A stretch of 64,000 nt of DNA from Candidatus Macondimonas diazotrophica (GTDB taxonomy: Bacteria; Pseudomonadota; Gammaproteobacteria; UBA5335): positions 1 through 64,000 of the forward strand of contig NZ_SRIO01000002.1 of the NCBI RefSeq assembly GCF_004684205.1, read 5' to 3'. Made by a program: the position numbers and the translations under genes. Positions 8,776 to 18,374 of the stretch are shown here, piece after piece. Each line of letters opens with the position of its first letter. Positions within the stretch are counted from its first letter, which is position 1. The notes beneath the pieces were generated by a model. It was given only the letters and a program-made list of their open reading frames with translations, was not told where the DNA came from and did not search any database.

Positions 8776-9346
8776 AACGCGCTCTCACCTGGCCGGTCAG
8801 AATGATGTGGCCCGCAGCCAGATCCGCATCGAACGCTTCGGCTTCAAGCCGGTTTTTGCCTTGGGTTACGGTAACCGTTGTATGAGATGCCAGCCGCTGG
8901 CGGGCACCGATATACTCCAGCTCGCCGGTCTCCAGATGCCAGGGGGATCTGCCGGCTTGATTCTGGATTTCCACCTTCACCGGTGCGCCAAGCCGCATCG
9001 GCTGTGTTCGATCGTCGGGAATGAATCCATCGGGGGCCTGTAATCGATTCGGCGTTGCGTGCTCGGTCGGCTGCAGGGCCGTAACGTCGATGACTTCCGT
9101 ACCCGCCAAGGCCGGCCTGTGCCGTGCGATCCGCGTAATCAGACGAAGGCTCAAACGACCGGTCTCATCCAGCTGGTCGATCCGAGAATTGTGGAGTTCG
9201 TAATCCGCTGTCGGCGTTTGTGAAGCCATGTCATCTTGCCGGGGGTTGTCGAGCGAATTGAGGGCCAGGAAGGCGGCCAGCGCACCGGCCGGGAAAAGAA
9301 GTCCCCACGGGCGGCTGATCAGGCGTTTCACGAGATTGGTTTCCAT
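8765..9346 (-). CDS. lptC: LPS export inner-membrane protein LptC
   Basis: A 193-residue bitopic protein: one N-terminal membrane helix (about 10-28, PWGLLFPAGALAAFLAL), then a periplasmic LptC/OstA-like domain with the typical ADYELHNSRIDQLDETGRLS start and an LEAEAFDADLAAGHIILTG strand near the end. It takes LPS from LptBFG and passes it to LptA. The order kdsC-lptC-lptA-lptB with short overlaps is standard. Its start codon lies inside the end of kdsC. Confidence 0.92.
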   Translation of the reverse strand: METNLVKRLISRPWGLLFPAGALAAFLALNSLDNPRQDDMASQTPTADYELHNSRIDQLDETGRLSLRLITRIARHRPALAGTEVIDVTALQPTEHATPNRLQAPDGFIPDDRTQPMRLGAPVKVEIQNQAGRSPWHLETGELEYIGARQRLASHTTVTVTQGKNRLEAEAFDADLAAGHIILTGQVRARYVP

Positions 9347-9858
9347 TCATCCGGCAGTGCCGACTGCGCCGTCAGGATCAGATCACAAACCTCGCGTGCG
9401 CTGCCCTGACCGCCGGGCGCCGCGGTAATCCAATGCGCGGCCCGGCGCACCGCAGGGTGGGCGTCGGCAACCGTGCAGGCCAGGCCGGCAACAGACATGG
9501 GCGGCAGATCGATGACATCATCGCCGACATAGGCACAGGCTTGCGGTGCGAGCGAGAGCTTCTTTAGCAAGTCGCGCAGTATCGGCAGTTTGTCATCATT
9601 GCCCTGGTACACATGGGTGACGCCCAAGGCGTCCATGCGGCGGGCCACCACGGGCGATTGACGCCCCGAGATGACGGCGACTTCGATGCCGTGGCGGCGC
9701 AACAGTTTGATCCCGAGCCCGTCCCGCGCGTGAAATACCTTCATTTCCGGGCCTTCCGGAGCGAAATACAGACGCCCGTCCGTCAGGACACCGTCGACGT
9801 CGAACACGGCCAGGCGGATGCCGCGTGCCCGCTCGATCACCTCCGCGCTGACCGTCAT
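9328..9858 (-). CDS. kdsC: 3-deoxy-D-manno-octulosonate 8-phosphate phosphatase KdsC
   Basis: A 176-residue HAD-superfamily phosphatase with nucleophile motif FDVDGVLTDG (Asp20, Asp22), motif II VISGRQS and motif III/IV AYVGDDVIDLPPM. It has no cap domain, as is usual for tetrameric KdsC. It releases Kdo from Kdo-8-phosphate for lipid A-core synthesis. It overlaps kdsD by four bases. The preceding Kdo-8-P synthase gene kdsA is also in the window, at 60098. Confidence 0.95.
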   Translation of the reverse strand: MTVSAEVIERARGIRLAVFDVDGVLTDGRLYFAPEGPEMKVFHARDGLGIKLLRRHGIEVAVISGRQSPVVARRMDALGVTHVYQGNDDKLPILRDLLKKLSLAPQACAYVGDDVIDLPPMSVAGLACTVADAHPAVRRAAHWITAAPGGQGSAREVCDLILTAQSALPDEWKPIS

Positions 9859-10826
9859 ACTACACCTGCCCGCAGCAGGTCATGCATGTGCAGAGCGCCG
9901 ATGACCCGATCGGCTTCGTCCACGACGACAAGCGCCATGATCTTGCGGTCTTCCATCAGATTCAGCGCATCGACCGCCAGCGCTTCCGGCCGGAGTGTGG
10001 TGCCATGCGGCGTCATGACTGCCTGAATGGGGGTATGGCGCAGGTCCGTAGCGCCAGCCAGTGCGCGCCGCAGGTCGCCATCCGTGAAAACGCCCTGCAG
10101 ACGCATCTGCGCATCGACGACTGTCGTCATGCCCAGTCCTTGCCGGGTCATTTCGAGCAAGGCATCTGCCAATGACGTGCCGACCTGAACCTGAGGCACG
10201 CGTGGCGGCCGGTGCATGAGGTCGTCGACGTGTAGCAGCAGGCGTTTCCCGAGCGCCCCCCCTGGATGAGAACGTGCGAAGTCCGTTTCAGTGAAGCCTC
10301 TGGACTCGAGAAGGGAAATGGCCAGGGCATCGCCCATGGCGAGTGTCGCCGTGGTGCTGGCAGTCGGGGCCAGTCCGAGCGGGCAGGCTTCCTGGTCGAC
10401 GGCGACATCCAGACAGACCGTGGCTGCCTGCGCCAACGTGGATCGGGGCTGTCCCGTCATGCAGATCAGGGGGATGCCCTGGCGCTTGAGCAGGGGAGTG
10501 ATGGCCAGCAGCTCTTGGGTTTCCCCGGAATTGGACAAGACGATCACGGTATCCGCACGCGTGATCATCCCCAGGTCGCCGTGGCTGGCTTCGGCCGGGT
10601 GGAGAAAGAACGCGGGGGTTCCGGTGCTGGCCAGGGTGGCGGCGATCTTGCGCCCGACATGGCCGGATTTTCCCATGCCCATGACTACCACTCGCCCTTG
10701 GCAGTCGAGCAGGAGTTGGCAGGCACGCACGAACTCATCGCCGATCCGGTCGATCAGCGCTGAAACGGCTTGGGCCTCGATGCGCAGAACCGCTTTGGCC
10801 ATGGGGAGAATGGCGTCGGGACGCAT
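9855..10826 (-). CDS. kdsD: D-arabinose 5-phosphate isomerase KdsD
   Basis: A 324-residue isomerase that makes arabinose-5-phosphate from ribulose-5-phosphate, the first Kdo step. An N-terminal SIS domain (about 25-180, with GMGKSGHVGRKIAATLASTG and FFLHPAEASHGDLGM) is followed by two CBS domains (about 195-320). The start at 10826 (MRPDAILPMAKAVL) fits the family length; the ATG at 10922 would add 32 unlike residues. It is the first gene of the kdsD-kdsC-lptC-lptA-lptB-rpoN-hpf-rapZ run. Confidence 0.93.
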   Translation of the reverse strand: MRPDAILPMAKAVLRIEAQAVSALIDRIGDEFVRACQLLLDCQGRVVVMGMGKSGHVGRKIAATLASTGTPAFFLHPAEASHGDLGMITRADTVIVLSNSGETQELLAITPLLKRQGIPLICMTGQPRSTLAQAATVCLDVAVDQEACPLGLAPTASTTATLAMGDALAISLLESRGFTETDFARSHPGGALGKRLLLHVDDLMHRPPRVPQVQVGTSLADALLEMTRQGLGMTTVVDAQMRLQGVFTDGDLRRALAGATDLRHTPIQAVMTPHGTTLRPEALAVDALNLMEDRKIMALVVVDEADRVIGALHMHDLLRAGVV

Positions 10827-11187
10827 GCGGATGGTCTTGGAATCCTGAGCAGACAGAGTGGGTAAGTCGCAAAGGATAGCCCACAAGGTCGATATCGGGA
10901 TAGTCGGCGATGGTTTCAGCATGAAATCGGGTTTTCCACATGGCCTGTGGATAATCTTGTGGGCAACAGGCGGGTAAGGTGTGAAAAGCCAGATGGCACA
11001 AGGGATTCAAAAGGCTGGTCACAAAATGATCACCTTTGCTTAATCACTTGTCTTTCAATAAGTTGAGCTTATATGGTTGATTTTATTGCCGCGGCCACGC
11101 GGCGTGAAAAGTCAATCCCCGAGTTGTTTACAAGCTGTGCATAACTCTGGGAAAAACGGTTGGAATCGAGCGGATTTCCGGTGCGGG
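10827..11187. promoter_or_regulatory. Intergenic region upstream of kdsD with DnaA-box-like repeats
   Basis: This 361-base gap should hold the promoter of the kdsD-rapZ run, since both flanking genes are on the minus strand. It contains a perfect DnaA box (TGTGGATAA, 10946-10954), a second (TGTGCATAA, 11136-11144) and a near match in inverse orientation (TTTTCCACA, 10932-10940), which forms an inverted repeat with the first. Between them, about 11020-11090 is clearly AT-richer than the surroundings. A GC-rich hairpin (GCCGC/GCGGC arms) lies near 11090-11105. I could not identify a convincing -35/-10 pair. Confidence 0.5.
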
Positions 11188-12387
11188 TCAAGCAGATGCT
11201 GCGATTTCGTCCGCCATGAAGGACAACAGCAATTCGTTGGTCAGCGCCAAACCGCGAACGGTCGGAATCACGCTGTCGGCTTGCTGCCGAAGCAGCCCAT
11301 CGGACAGGGCTGCTGCCAAGGACTGCAGCAACAGCTCGGGACTTAGGGCGGTCCGTTGCCGATAGAGTTCCAGTCGGAATCCATCGGTCAGACGCAGGGC
11401 ATTCATCAGGAATTCCAGCGGCCGGGCAATGGGCGGAACGGCTTCGTGATCGGCCAACCGGGCGGTGGTGGACGCAGTAGCGAGATAGCGCTGCGGATGG
11501 CTTTGCTTGCGAGTGCGCCAGATATGCCCGCTTGCGGTATCGGTCAACTTGCCATGGGCGCCGGCGCCGATGCCGAGGTAATCCCCAAAGGTCCAATAAT
11601 TGAGATTATGTCGGCAGGCTGCGCCTGGTCGGGCGAAGGCCGATACCTCATAGCGCTTGAAGCCGGCACGACCCAGAGCGACCCGGCAGCGCCGTTCCAT
11701 GCGCCAGAGCGTCTCGTCGGGTGGTAATCGGGGCGGGCGTTGCGCGAAGGGCGTATTGGGCTCGATCGTGAGTTGGTAATGGGAAATGTGATCGGGCCCC
11801 AGATCGATGGCCTGTTCCAGATCGGCAAGCGCTTCATTCAAATCCTGCCCAGGCAGGCCGTACATGAGATCGAGATTCAGGTGGTCGAAGCCGATTTCAT
11901 GCGCCGCGCTGATCGCCTGGCTGGCATCATGTCCCGAATGGATGCGTCCCAGGCGTTGCAGATGAGTATCGTTGAAGCTCTGGATACCGACCGAGAGCCG
12001 GTTGACGCCGGCGGCGCGGTAGCCGTGGAAACGTTCCCGCTCAAAGGTGCCGGGATTGGCTTCCATCGTGATTTCGGTATCCGGCCTGAAGGGGAGGTGG
12101 CGGCGTAACGTCTTGAGCAGCTGGCCGATGGCTTCGGGCGAAAACAGGCTCGGCGTTCCGCCACCGATGAACACGCTGTGCACCGGTCGGGGGGTTCCCA
12201 GTAGCGCGAGATCCTGACGCAGGTCGGCCTCCAGTGCCGCGAGATACGGCGACTCGGAAATCAGCCCGGGATTACGTGCATGGGAGTTGAAATCACAATA
12301 GGGGCATTTGCGCACGCACCAGGGCAGGTGCACATAAATCCCCAGGGGCGGCGTGGTCAGCCGGTCTTGAACCGCCTGTTCAGTCAT
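11188..12387 (-). CDS. hemW: Radical SAM heme chaperone HemW
   Basis: A 399-residue radical SAM protein with the CxxxCxxC cluster motif at Cys24, Cys28 and Cys31 (WCVRKCPYCDF) and the SAM-binding FIGGGTPSLF segment, followed by a HemN C-terminal domain. HemW-type proteins are often labelled oxygen-independent coproporphyrinogen oxidase, but the family is now seen as a heme-binding chaperone that delivers heme to respiratory enzymes. The motif starts at residue 24 without the longer N-terminus of true HemN, which supports HemW. It overlaps rdgB by 8 bases. Confidence 0.93.
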   Translation of the reverse strand: MTEQAVQDRLTTPPLGIYVHLPWCVRKCPYCDFNSHARNPGLISESPYLAALEADLRQDLALLGTPRPVHSVFIGGGTPSLFSPEAIGQLLKTLRRHLPFRPDTEITMEANPGTFERERFHGYRAAGVNRLSVGIQSFNDTHLQRLGRIHSGHDASQAISAAHEIGFDHLNLDLMYGLPGQDLNEALADLEQAIDLGPDHISHYQLTIEPNTPFAQRPPRLPPDETLWRMERRCRVALGRAGFKRYEVSAFARPGAACRHNLNYWTFGDYLGIGAGAHGKLTDTASGHIWRTRKQSHPQRYLATASTTARLADHEAVPPIARPLEFLMNALRLTDGFRLELYRQRTALSPELLLQSLAAALSDGLLRQQADSVIPTVRGLALTNELLLSFMADEIAASA

Positions 12388-12982
12388 CCGCGGCCATCAG
12401 TTGGGTGCGCAGTGCCGCGAGCGCCCGGCCGCGATGGCTCAGGCGATTCTTGACAGCGGGATCGAGTTCGGCGGCGCTGCAGCCTTGTTCCGGTACCCAG
12501 AAGACGGGGTCGTAGCCGAAACCGCCGGTGCCCTGGGGTGCGGTCAGAATACGTCCTTCCCAGCGACCCTGACCGATCAGGGGTTCGGGGTCCGCTGCGT
12601 GGCGCAGGTAGACGATCACACAGTAAAAGTGCGCGCTCCGTTCCATCTCGCCCACGGGTTCGAGCGCCGCGAGCAGGTGCCGGACGTTGTCGGCGTCCTG
12701 GGCATTGGGGCCGGCGTAACGGGCTGAATGCACGCCGGGCGCGCCGCCGAGCGCATCGACCACGAGCCCTGAGTCATCGGCCAGTGCCGGCAGTCCGGTT
12801 TGCGCACTGGCCGCGCGTGCCTTGGCGAGGGCGTTTTCCATAAAGGTCATCCCTTCTTCCGGTGCCGGGATCACGCCGCGCTCGCTCTGGCGGATCACAG
12901 TCCAGTCCAGGGGCGCCAGCAGCGCTGCGAACTCGCGCTGCTTGCCCGCGTTGCCGGTCGCCAGGATCACCTCCCGGGTCAC
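12380..12982 (-). CDS. rdgB: XTP/dITP pyrophosphatase (RdgB/HAM1 family)
   Basis: A 200-residue house-cleaning enzyme that hydrolyses non-canonical purine triphosphates (XTP, dITP, ITP) to monophosphates. Diagnostic segments are [13 protein letters not shown] at the N-terminus, the [12 protein letters not shown] metal/substrate motif, GVHSARYAG, and the C-terminal [10 protein letters not shown]. It overlaps rph upstream by 4 bases and hemW downstream by 8, the common rph-rdgB-hemW order. Confidence 0.95.
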   Translation of the reverse strand: MTREVILATGNAGKQREFAALLAPLDWTVIRQSERGVIPAPEEGMTFMENALAKARAASAQTGLPALADDSGLVVDALGGAPGVHSARYAGPNAQDADNVRHLLAALEPVGEMERSAHFYCVIVYLRHAADPEPLIGQGRWEGRILTAPQGTGGFGYDPVFWVPEQGCSAAELDPAVKNRLSHRGRALAALRTQLMAADD

Positions 12983-13701
12983 GGCGAGGACGCCAGTGTC
13001 TCGCGCTGGGCCTCGAGCAACTGCATGATTCCGCCTCGCGCCAGCTCCAGCATGGCGCTGAGTTCATCGGGACGGAAGGCATGTCCTTCCGCCGTGCCCT
13101 GCAACTCGATGTAGCCGCCGGCTTCGTTCATTACGACATTCATGTCGGTTTCGGCTTCGGCGTCCTCGGCGTAGTCGAGATCCAGCACCGGCTCGCCGCG
13201 ATAGATGCCGACGGACACGGCGGCTACCTGGCCATGCAGTGGAAAGCGTGTGAGCATTCGTCGCCGCTCCAGATGGCGCATGGCATCGTGGAGGGCGACA
13301 TACGCCCCGGTGATCGCGGCAGTCCGGGTGCCGCCATCGGCCTGAATGACGTCACAGTCGAGAATCACGGTGCGCTCGCCCAACGCCTCCGTGTTGACCA
13401 CCGCACGCAAGGCGCGGCCGATCAGGCGCTGGATTTCCTGCGTCCGGCCGGTTTGCTTGCCGCGAGCCGCCTCGCGATCCGAACGACTGTTCGTGGCACG
13501 CGGCAGCATTCCGTACTCAGCCGTGACCCAACCGCGACCCTTGCCGCGCAGAAAGCCGGGAACCGACTCCTGCACACTGGCGGTGCAAATCACCCGCGTG
13601 TCGCCGAAGCCAACCAGGACCGAACCTTCGGCATGGCGAGTGAATTGGCGCTGCAGCAGGATGGGGCGCAATTGATCGGGAGTTCGGCCGCTCGGGCGCA
13701 T
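12979..13701 (-). CDS. rph: Ribonuclease PH
   Basis: A 240-residue phosphorolytic 3'-5' exoribonuclease that trims tRNA 3' ends. Family segments include [13 protein letters not shown] at the start, [32 protein letters not shown], the phosphate-binding [11 protein letters not shown] and ETDMNVVM. The start at 13701 has AAGGA seven bases upstream and matches the E. coli N-terminus; upstream in-frame ATGs (13725, 13902) have no good ribosome site. It is divergent from yicC, with about 118 bases between. Confidence 0.95.
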   Translation of the reverse strand: MRPSGRTPDQLRPILLQRQFTRHAEGSVLVGFGDTRVICTASVQESVPGFLRGKGRGWVTAEYGMLPRATNSRSDREAARGKQTGRTQEIQRLIGRALRAVVNTEALGERTVILDCDVIQADGGTRTAAITGAYVALHDAMRHLERRRMLTRFPLHGQVAAVSVGIYRGEPVLDLDYAEDAEAETDMNVVMNEAGGYIELQGTAEGHAFRPDELSAMLELARGGIMQLLEAQRETLASSP

Positions 13702-13819
13702 TCGGGTATCCTTATCTGTTTTCATGGATCGATGACGCGCCATGCGGCGCGCCCCGGCCACACAGTATAACGCTCCCGCCGTTTCTCCCGACCGGGGCCC
13801 TGTATTGATGGAGAATCGA

Positions 13820-14680
13820 ATGCTCGTCAGCATGACTGGTTTCGCGCGCGCCGAGCGTGCCTTGCCCGAAGGCCGGCTGATCTGGGAGCTGCGCACCGTC
13901 AACCATCGCTATCTCGAAACGACGGTGCGCCTGCCGGAGGAATGGCGGGTGCTGGACCCAACTGTGCGTGAGGCGCTGGCCGAGCGGGTTCGGCGCGGCA
14001 AGCTCGAGGCGCAGCTGCGCTTTGTGCGTGAGACCGGGGAGGGCGAGAATCTGACACTCAATGCGCCGCTGGTGGCGGCTTTGGGTCAGCTGTGCAAACA
14101 GCTCGCGAGTGATTTTCCCGCGCCAACCGCCGGCCTCGACGTGTTGCGCTGGCCCGGTGTCCTTCAGGAAACGCCACTCGATCTGGAAAGTCTGGGGCGC
14201 GAGGTGATGCGTCTGTTGGGCGAAGCCCTGGAGGCGCTGAACGAAGCCCGGCGGCGTGAAGGTGAGCGCTTGGTGACGGGCTTGCGTGAACGCGCCGAGG
14301 CCGTCGCCGAATGGGTGGCGCGGGCGCGCAGCCGTTTGCCCGAAGTGCGCGAGGCGGTTCGAAGCAAGTGGCTGGCCCGGATCGCCGAACTCGGCGTCGA
14401 GGCCGATCCGGGACGACTCGAGCAGGAACTGCTGTTTGCCGCCCAGCGCATGGACGTTGCCGAGGAGCTGGACCGGCTGGATAGCCATCTCGCGGAATGG
14501 GCAGCGACGCTGGCGCGCACCGAACCCGTTGGACGGCGGCTTGACTTCCTGCTGCAGGAATTCAACCGCGAAGCCAATACCCTGGGCTCCAAATCGCAGG
14601 ACGCCGAGCTGACCCGCGCCGCGGTCGAGATCAAGGTCCTGATCGAACAGATGCGCGAGCAGATCCAGAACGTGGAGTGA
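13820..14680 (+). CDS. yicC: YicC/YloC-family endoribonuclease
   Basis: A 286-residue protein colinear with E. coli YicC (287). The N-terminal domain begins [12 protein letters not shown] and contains [17 protein letters not shown]. The C-terminal domain ends with [35 protein letters not shown] and [12 protein letters not shown]. YicC-type proteins are known as endoribonucleases acting on small RNAs. The start at 13820 has GGAGAA six bases upstream; an ATG at 13808 is possible. It lies four bases before gmk, a conserved pairing. Confidence 0.92.
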   Translation: MLVSMTGFARAERALPEGRLIWELRTVNHRYLETTVRLPEEWRVLDPTVREALAERVRRGKLEAQLRFVRETGEGENLTLNAPLVAALGQLCKQLASDFPAPTAGLDVLRWPGVLQETPLDLESLGREVMRLLGEALEALNEARRREGERLVTGLRERAEAVAEWVARARSRLPEVREAVRSKWLARIAELGVEADPGRLEQELLFAAQRMDVAEELDRLDSHLAEWAATLARTEPVGRRLDFLLQEFNREANTLGSKSQDAELTRAAVEIKVLIEQMREQIQNVE

Positions 14681-14684
14681 GGCA

Positions 14685-15299
14685 ATGAGCGGCGGCAACC
14701 TGTTCGTCATCGCGGCGCCTTCCGGGGCGGGCAAGACCAGTCTGGTGCAGGCCTTGATGGCCGCCGATCCGAGGCTTCGGTTTTCGGTGTCGCATACCAC
14801 GCGCCGGCCCCGACCGGGCGAGGAGAACGGACGGGACTATCACTTCATTGACGAGGATGCGTTCCGACGCATGGTGAGCGAATGTGCGTTTCTGGAGCAT
14901 GCTGAGGTCTTCGGGCGCTGCTACGGAACCAGTCGCGCGGCGGTGGAAGAGCGGCTGGCCGCAGGCGAGGACGTGATACTGGAAATCGACTGGCAGGGCG
15001 CGCGCCAGATCCGTGCGCTGATGCCGGCCTGTATCAGCATCTTCATCCTGCCGCCCTCGCGCGGGGAGCTTGAGCGGCGCTTGCGCGGGCGCGCCACTGA
15101 TTCGCCCGATGTGATCGAACAGCGTTTGGCGCTGGCAGTGGCGGAAATGCGTCACTACGGCGAATTCGAGTATCTTGTCGTCAATGATCGGTTTGATGAG
15201 GCCCTGACCGATCTCCAGGCCATTGTGCGCGCTGCGCGCTGCCGGACCGATCGACAGGCTGACTTCCGCAGTGCTTGGCTGAACGATCTTCTGGCCTGA
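14685..15299 (+). CDS. gmk: Guanylate kinase
   Basis: A 204-residue enzyme converting GMP and ATP to GDP. The P-loop [10 protein letters not shown] is near residues 11-20, the GMP-binding segment [19 protein letters not shown] follows, and the lid has a typical arginine-rich helix. It begins the gmk-rpoZ-spoT-ridA-recG group of nucleotide and stringent-response genes. Confidence 0.97.
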   Translation: MSGGNLFVIAAPSGAGKTSLVQALMAADPRLRFSVSHTTRRPRPGEENGRDYHFIDEDAFRRMVSECAFLEHAEVFGRCYGTSRAAVEERLAAGEDVILEIDWQGARQIRALMPACISIFILPPSRGELERRLRGRATDSPDVIEQRLALAVAEMRHYGEFEYLVVNDRFDEALTDLQAIVRAARCRTDRQADFRSAWLNDLLA

Positions 15300-15423
15300 T
15301 CTTTTTGCTTGGAATACACTGGAATCCAGCATTGTGTCGCGCTGGGGGATTGGCCGCAGTGGGGCGCTGGAAACCCGTTTTATTGACATCTGCCTGATCG
15401 GGTGGATGCGGAGGATATCGAAA

Positions 15424-15735
15424 ATGGCACGCGTAACAGTTGAAGATTGTCTTTCCAACGTGGATAACCGCTTCCAGCTGGTGTTGGTGGCGGCCAAGCG
15501 TGCGCGTCAGCTGGTGCGAGGATCGGACCCGTATCTGTCCTGGGATAATGACAAACCCACGGTGCTGGCCTTGCGTGAAATCGCCCATGGCGACGTGACC
15601 CGGGAAATCCTGAAGGAAAAGGATATTCCCCTGATTCGGCAGTTCCCCCAGCTCGGCGCAATCGACGAACTCGAGCCCGGCGAGATGGTCATGCCGGAGG
15701 CGGCACCGGAAAGCGCCGCGCCGGAAGACCTTTAA
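15424..15735 (+). CDS. rpoZ: DNA-directed RNA polymerase omega subunit
   Basis: A 103-residue subunit that helps fold and hold the beta-prime subunit and forms part of a ppGpp site in Proteobacteria. It starts [20 protein letters not shown] and continues with AAKRARQL and [13 protein letters not shown]. The ATG at 15424 is chosen because GGAGG precedes it and it matches the family start; the open frame extends upstream without homology. spoT follows 26 bases later. Confidence 0.97.
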   Translation: MARVTVEDCLSNVDNRFQLVLVAAKRARQLVRGSDPYLSWDNDKPTVLALREIAHGDVTREILKEKDIPLIRQFPQLGAIDELEPGEMVMPEAAPESAAPEDL

Positions 15736-15761
15736 GAGGAGCTGTCGCGAGCCTCACGACG

Positions 15762-17948
15762 ATGTCCCTGGATGTCAGCGAGCGTCTCGATCGCGATGGA
15801 TCCGTCGGACTGCAGGATATCACCGGCTTTCCCGAACTGATCCGCGAACTTCAGAGCTATCTGGACGACAGTCAGATCGCCGAGGTGACCCGCGCCTGTA
15901 CGTTCAGTATGGAAGCGCATGCCGGGCAGATCCGGCTCAGCGGGGAACCCTACATCTCTCATCCAGTGGCCGTGGCGCACATTCTCGCCAAGATGCGCCT
16001 GGATCACCGCAGCATCATGGCCGCGCTGCTGCATGATGTGATCGAAGATACACCCACCGCGAAGGAGCATATCGCGCAGCTGTTCGATCCGGAGGTGGCC
16101 GAGCTGGTCGACGGCGTCAGCAAGCTGACCCAGATCCAGTTCAAGTCCAAGGCCGAGGCGCAGGCCGAAAGTTTCCTCAAGATGATGCTGGCGATGTCCC
16201 AGGACATCCGCGTCATGCTCATCAAGCTCTCGGACCGGCTGCACAACATGCGCACACTGGATGTGATGCGTCCGGACAAGCGCCGCCGCATCGCGCGCGA
16301 AACCCTGACCCTTTATGCGCCGATCGCCAATCGACTGGGAATGAATGCGCTGCGGGTGGAGCTCGAGGATCTGAGTTTCGCAGCGCTGCATCCGTTTCGC
16401 TACCGGGTTCTGGCGGAATTGGTCGAGCGCGCACGCGGCAATCGCAAACGCGTGCTCGATCAAGTCGAATCGGCACTCAGAAGTGCGTTGGGACGGGAGC
16501 ATGTCACGGCTCAGGTGACCGGTCGCGACAAGCATCTCTATAGCCTTTATCTGAGGCTGCGCAATCGCGAGACCACTTTCCACGAGTTGGGCGATATCTA
16601 TGCCTGCCGCATCCAGGTCGAGCGCGTGGACGACTGCTACCGTGCCCTTGGCGTGGCCCATGGCGTCTACAAGCCTGTGCCGGGTCGGTTTCGCGACTAC
16701 ATCGCCATTCCCAAGGCCAACGGGTATCAGTCGCTGCATACCGTGCTGTTCGGGCCGCACGGCGTGCCGATCGAGCTGCAGATCCGCACGCGGGAAATGG
16801 AGCTGCTCGCCGAGGTAGGTGTCGTTGCGCACTGGCAGTATCCCTTCACCGAGCAGACCGCGCCGGGCGGTACGCAGGACCGGGCTCGGGAGTGGATGCA
16901 CAGCATCATGGAAATGCAGAAGCGGGTGGGCAGCTCCCAGGAATTTCTGGAAAGCGTCAAGGGCGACCTGTTCCCGGACGAGATCTACGTGTTCACGCCC
17001 AAAGGGCGGATCATGCGCCTGCCGGTGGGGGCAACGCCGGTCGATTTCGCCTACGCAGTACATACCGACATCGGTAATCGTTGCGCCGCGGTCAAGGTGG
17101 ATCGACGCATCGTCCCGCTGAGCACCCCGTTGCGCAACGGCCAGACCGTGGAGATTCTCACCTCCGAATCGGTCCAGCCCAATCCGGCCTGGCTGAATTT
17201 CATCACCACGGCGCGGGCGCGCACCAACATCCGGCACTATCTCAAGAATCTCAAGGCCGATGAAGCAGCGGCGCTGGGGCGCCGGTTGCTGGAAAGAGCC
17301 CTTACCGCATACCAGCTGATCCTTGATCAGATCGATGACGGGGTGTGGCAGCAGGTGTTGGTGGACATGGGGATCGCCGGTCGCGATGCCTTGTTCGAGG
17401 CCATCGGGCTGGGCGAATACATGGCGCCTCTGGTGGCGCGGCGACTGGCGCAGTTCACTGGACTTGGTACTGATGTCGAGCGATTGGCCTCTACCGAGCA
17501 GCGCGACGCGTTGGCGATCAAGGGAACCGAAGGGCTTGTGGTGACCTTCGGTCGCTGCTGCCACCCCATTCCGGGCGATCGCATTCTGGGCTTTCTCAGC
17601 AGCGGACGGGGCATCGTGATTCATACCCAGGTCTGCCGCAATCTCAACGAATACCGCAAGCATCCCGACAAGTGGATCGACGTTCAGTGGGCCGACCATC
17701 CGGACCGTGAATTTCCGGTGGAGATCCGCATGGAGGCGACCAATCAGCGTGGCGTCTTGGCGCAGATCACGGCGGAAATGGCGCGACTCGATGCCAACAT
17801 CGAGCATGTAACGGTCGATGAAAAGTATGGTCATACCTCGTCGCTGGTTTTTACGATTACCGTTCGCGACCGGCTTCACCTGGCCCGCATTCTGCGGCAT
17901 TTGCATGCCATGACCTGTGTAATTCGGGTCGGCCGAAGCAAGTCTTGA
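15762..17948 (+). CDS. spoT: Bifunctional (p)ppGpp synthetase/hydrolase SpoT
   Basis: A 728-residue Rel/Spo protein. The N-terminal HD hydrolase domain (about 45-195) has SHPVAVAHIL, LLHDVIEDT and LSDRLHNMRT, all intact. The synthetase domain (about 235-350) has GRDKHLYSLYLRLR and RDYIAIPKANGYQSLHT. A TGS domain (about 385-450, VFTPKGRIMRLPVGATPVDFAY) and C-terminal regulatory parts ending in an ACT domain (about 650-728) follow. Intact HD residues indicate that it can degrade the alarmone, as SpoT must. Its neighbours gmk, rpoZ and recG are those of E. coli spoT. Confidence 0.96.
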   Translation: MSLDVSERLDRDGSVGLQDITGFPELIRELQSYLDDSQIAEVTRACTFSMEAHAGQIRLSGEPYISHPVAVAHILAKMRLDHRSIMAALLHDVIEDTPTAKEHIAQLFDPEVAELVDGVSKLTQIQFKSKAEAQAESFLKMMLAMSQDIRVMLIKLSDRLHNMRTLDVMRPDKRRRIARETLTLYAPIANRLGMNALRVELEDLSFAALHPFRYRVLAELVERARGNRKRVLDQVESALRSALGREHVTAQVTGRDKHLYSLYLRLRNRETTFHELGDIYACRIQVERVDDCYRALGVAHGVYKPVPGRFRDYIAIPKANGYQSLHTVLFGPHGVPIELQIRTREMELLAEVGVVAHWQYPFTEQTAPGGTQDRAREWMHSIMEMQKRVGSSQEFLESVKGDLFPDEIYVFTPKGRIMRLPVGATPVDFAYAVHTDIGNRCAAVKVDRRIVPLSTPLRNGQTVEILTSESVQPNPAWLNFITTARARTNIRHYLKNLKADEAAALGRRLLERALTAYQLILDQIDDGVWQQVLVDMGIAGRDALFEAIGLGEYMAPLVARRLAQFTGLGTDVERLASTEQRDALAIKGTEGLVVTFGRCCHPIPGDRILGFLSSGRGIVIHTQVCRNLNEYRKHPDKWIDVQWADHPDREFPVEIRMEATNQRGVLAQITAEMARLDANIEHVTVDEKYGHTSSLVFTITVRDRLHLARILRHLHAMTCVIRVGRSKS

Positions 17949-17996
17949 GGTGCGCTGTGCAGTTCACTCATGCAGGGATTCACATCGGGAGTTTCC

Positions 17997-18374
17997 ATGA
18001 GCCGTGATGCTGTGATGACGGACGAAGCCCCGGCCGCCATTGGACCTTACAGCCAAGCCATTCGCGCAGGCACCCTGCTGTTTGTTTCGGGCCAGATTCC
18101 ACTCGATCCGGCTGGCGAGCTGATCCCTGGACCGATTGCGGATCAGGCGCGCCAAGCGCTGGATAACCTCGCGGCCGTGGTGCGCGCCGGCGGTAGCGAT
18201 TTGGGGCGCGTGATCAAGCTGACGGTATATCTCACGGATCTTTCCGGTTTCGCCGCCGTCAACGCGGTGATGAGCGAATACTTCCAACCGCCTTATCCGG
18301 CGCGTGCCGTGGTCGGGGTCGCCGCGCTTCCGCGTGGAGCCATGATCGAAATCGACGCGGTGTGCCAGATCTAG
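17997..18374 (+). CDS. ridA: RidA-family reactive intermediate deaminase
   Basis: A 125-residue Rid protein that hydrolyses reactive enamine/imine intermediates such as 2-aminoacrylate. It has GPYSQAIRAG near the N-terminus, FVSGQIPLDPAGEL and the substrate arginine in PARAVVGVAALPRGAMIEIDA. In E. coli the same stretch reads RSCVEVARLP, so the Cys and the first Glu differ while the Arg and the later Glu are kept. The start at 17997 follows GGGAG at good spacing. It overlaps recG by 13 bases. Confidence 0.92.
   Translation: MSRDAVMTDEAPAAIGPYSQAIRAGTLLFVSGQIPLDPAGELIPGPIADQARQALDNLAAVVRAGGSDLGRVIKLTVYLTDLSGFAAVNAVMSEYFQPPYPARAVVGVAALPRGAMIEIDAVCQI

Noticed and set aside
10923-11187. Replication origin (oriC)
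   Set aside because: Only two good DnaA boxes and no dnaA, dnaN, gidA or parAB nearby; reported only as a DnaA-box cluster.
13712-14800. Open frame of 362 codons on the minus strand over yicC and gmk
   Set aside because: Both plus-strand genes are unmistakable, and the reverse product is low in family likeness and rich in biased residues.
15732-17906. Open frame of 724 codons opposite spoT
   Set aside because: SpoT is certain from its HD, synthetase, TGS and ACT parts; the reverse frame is a by-product of high GC codon use.
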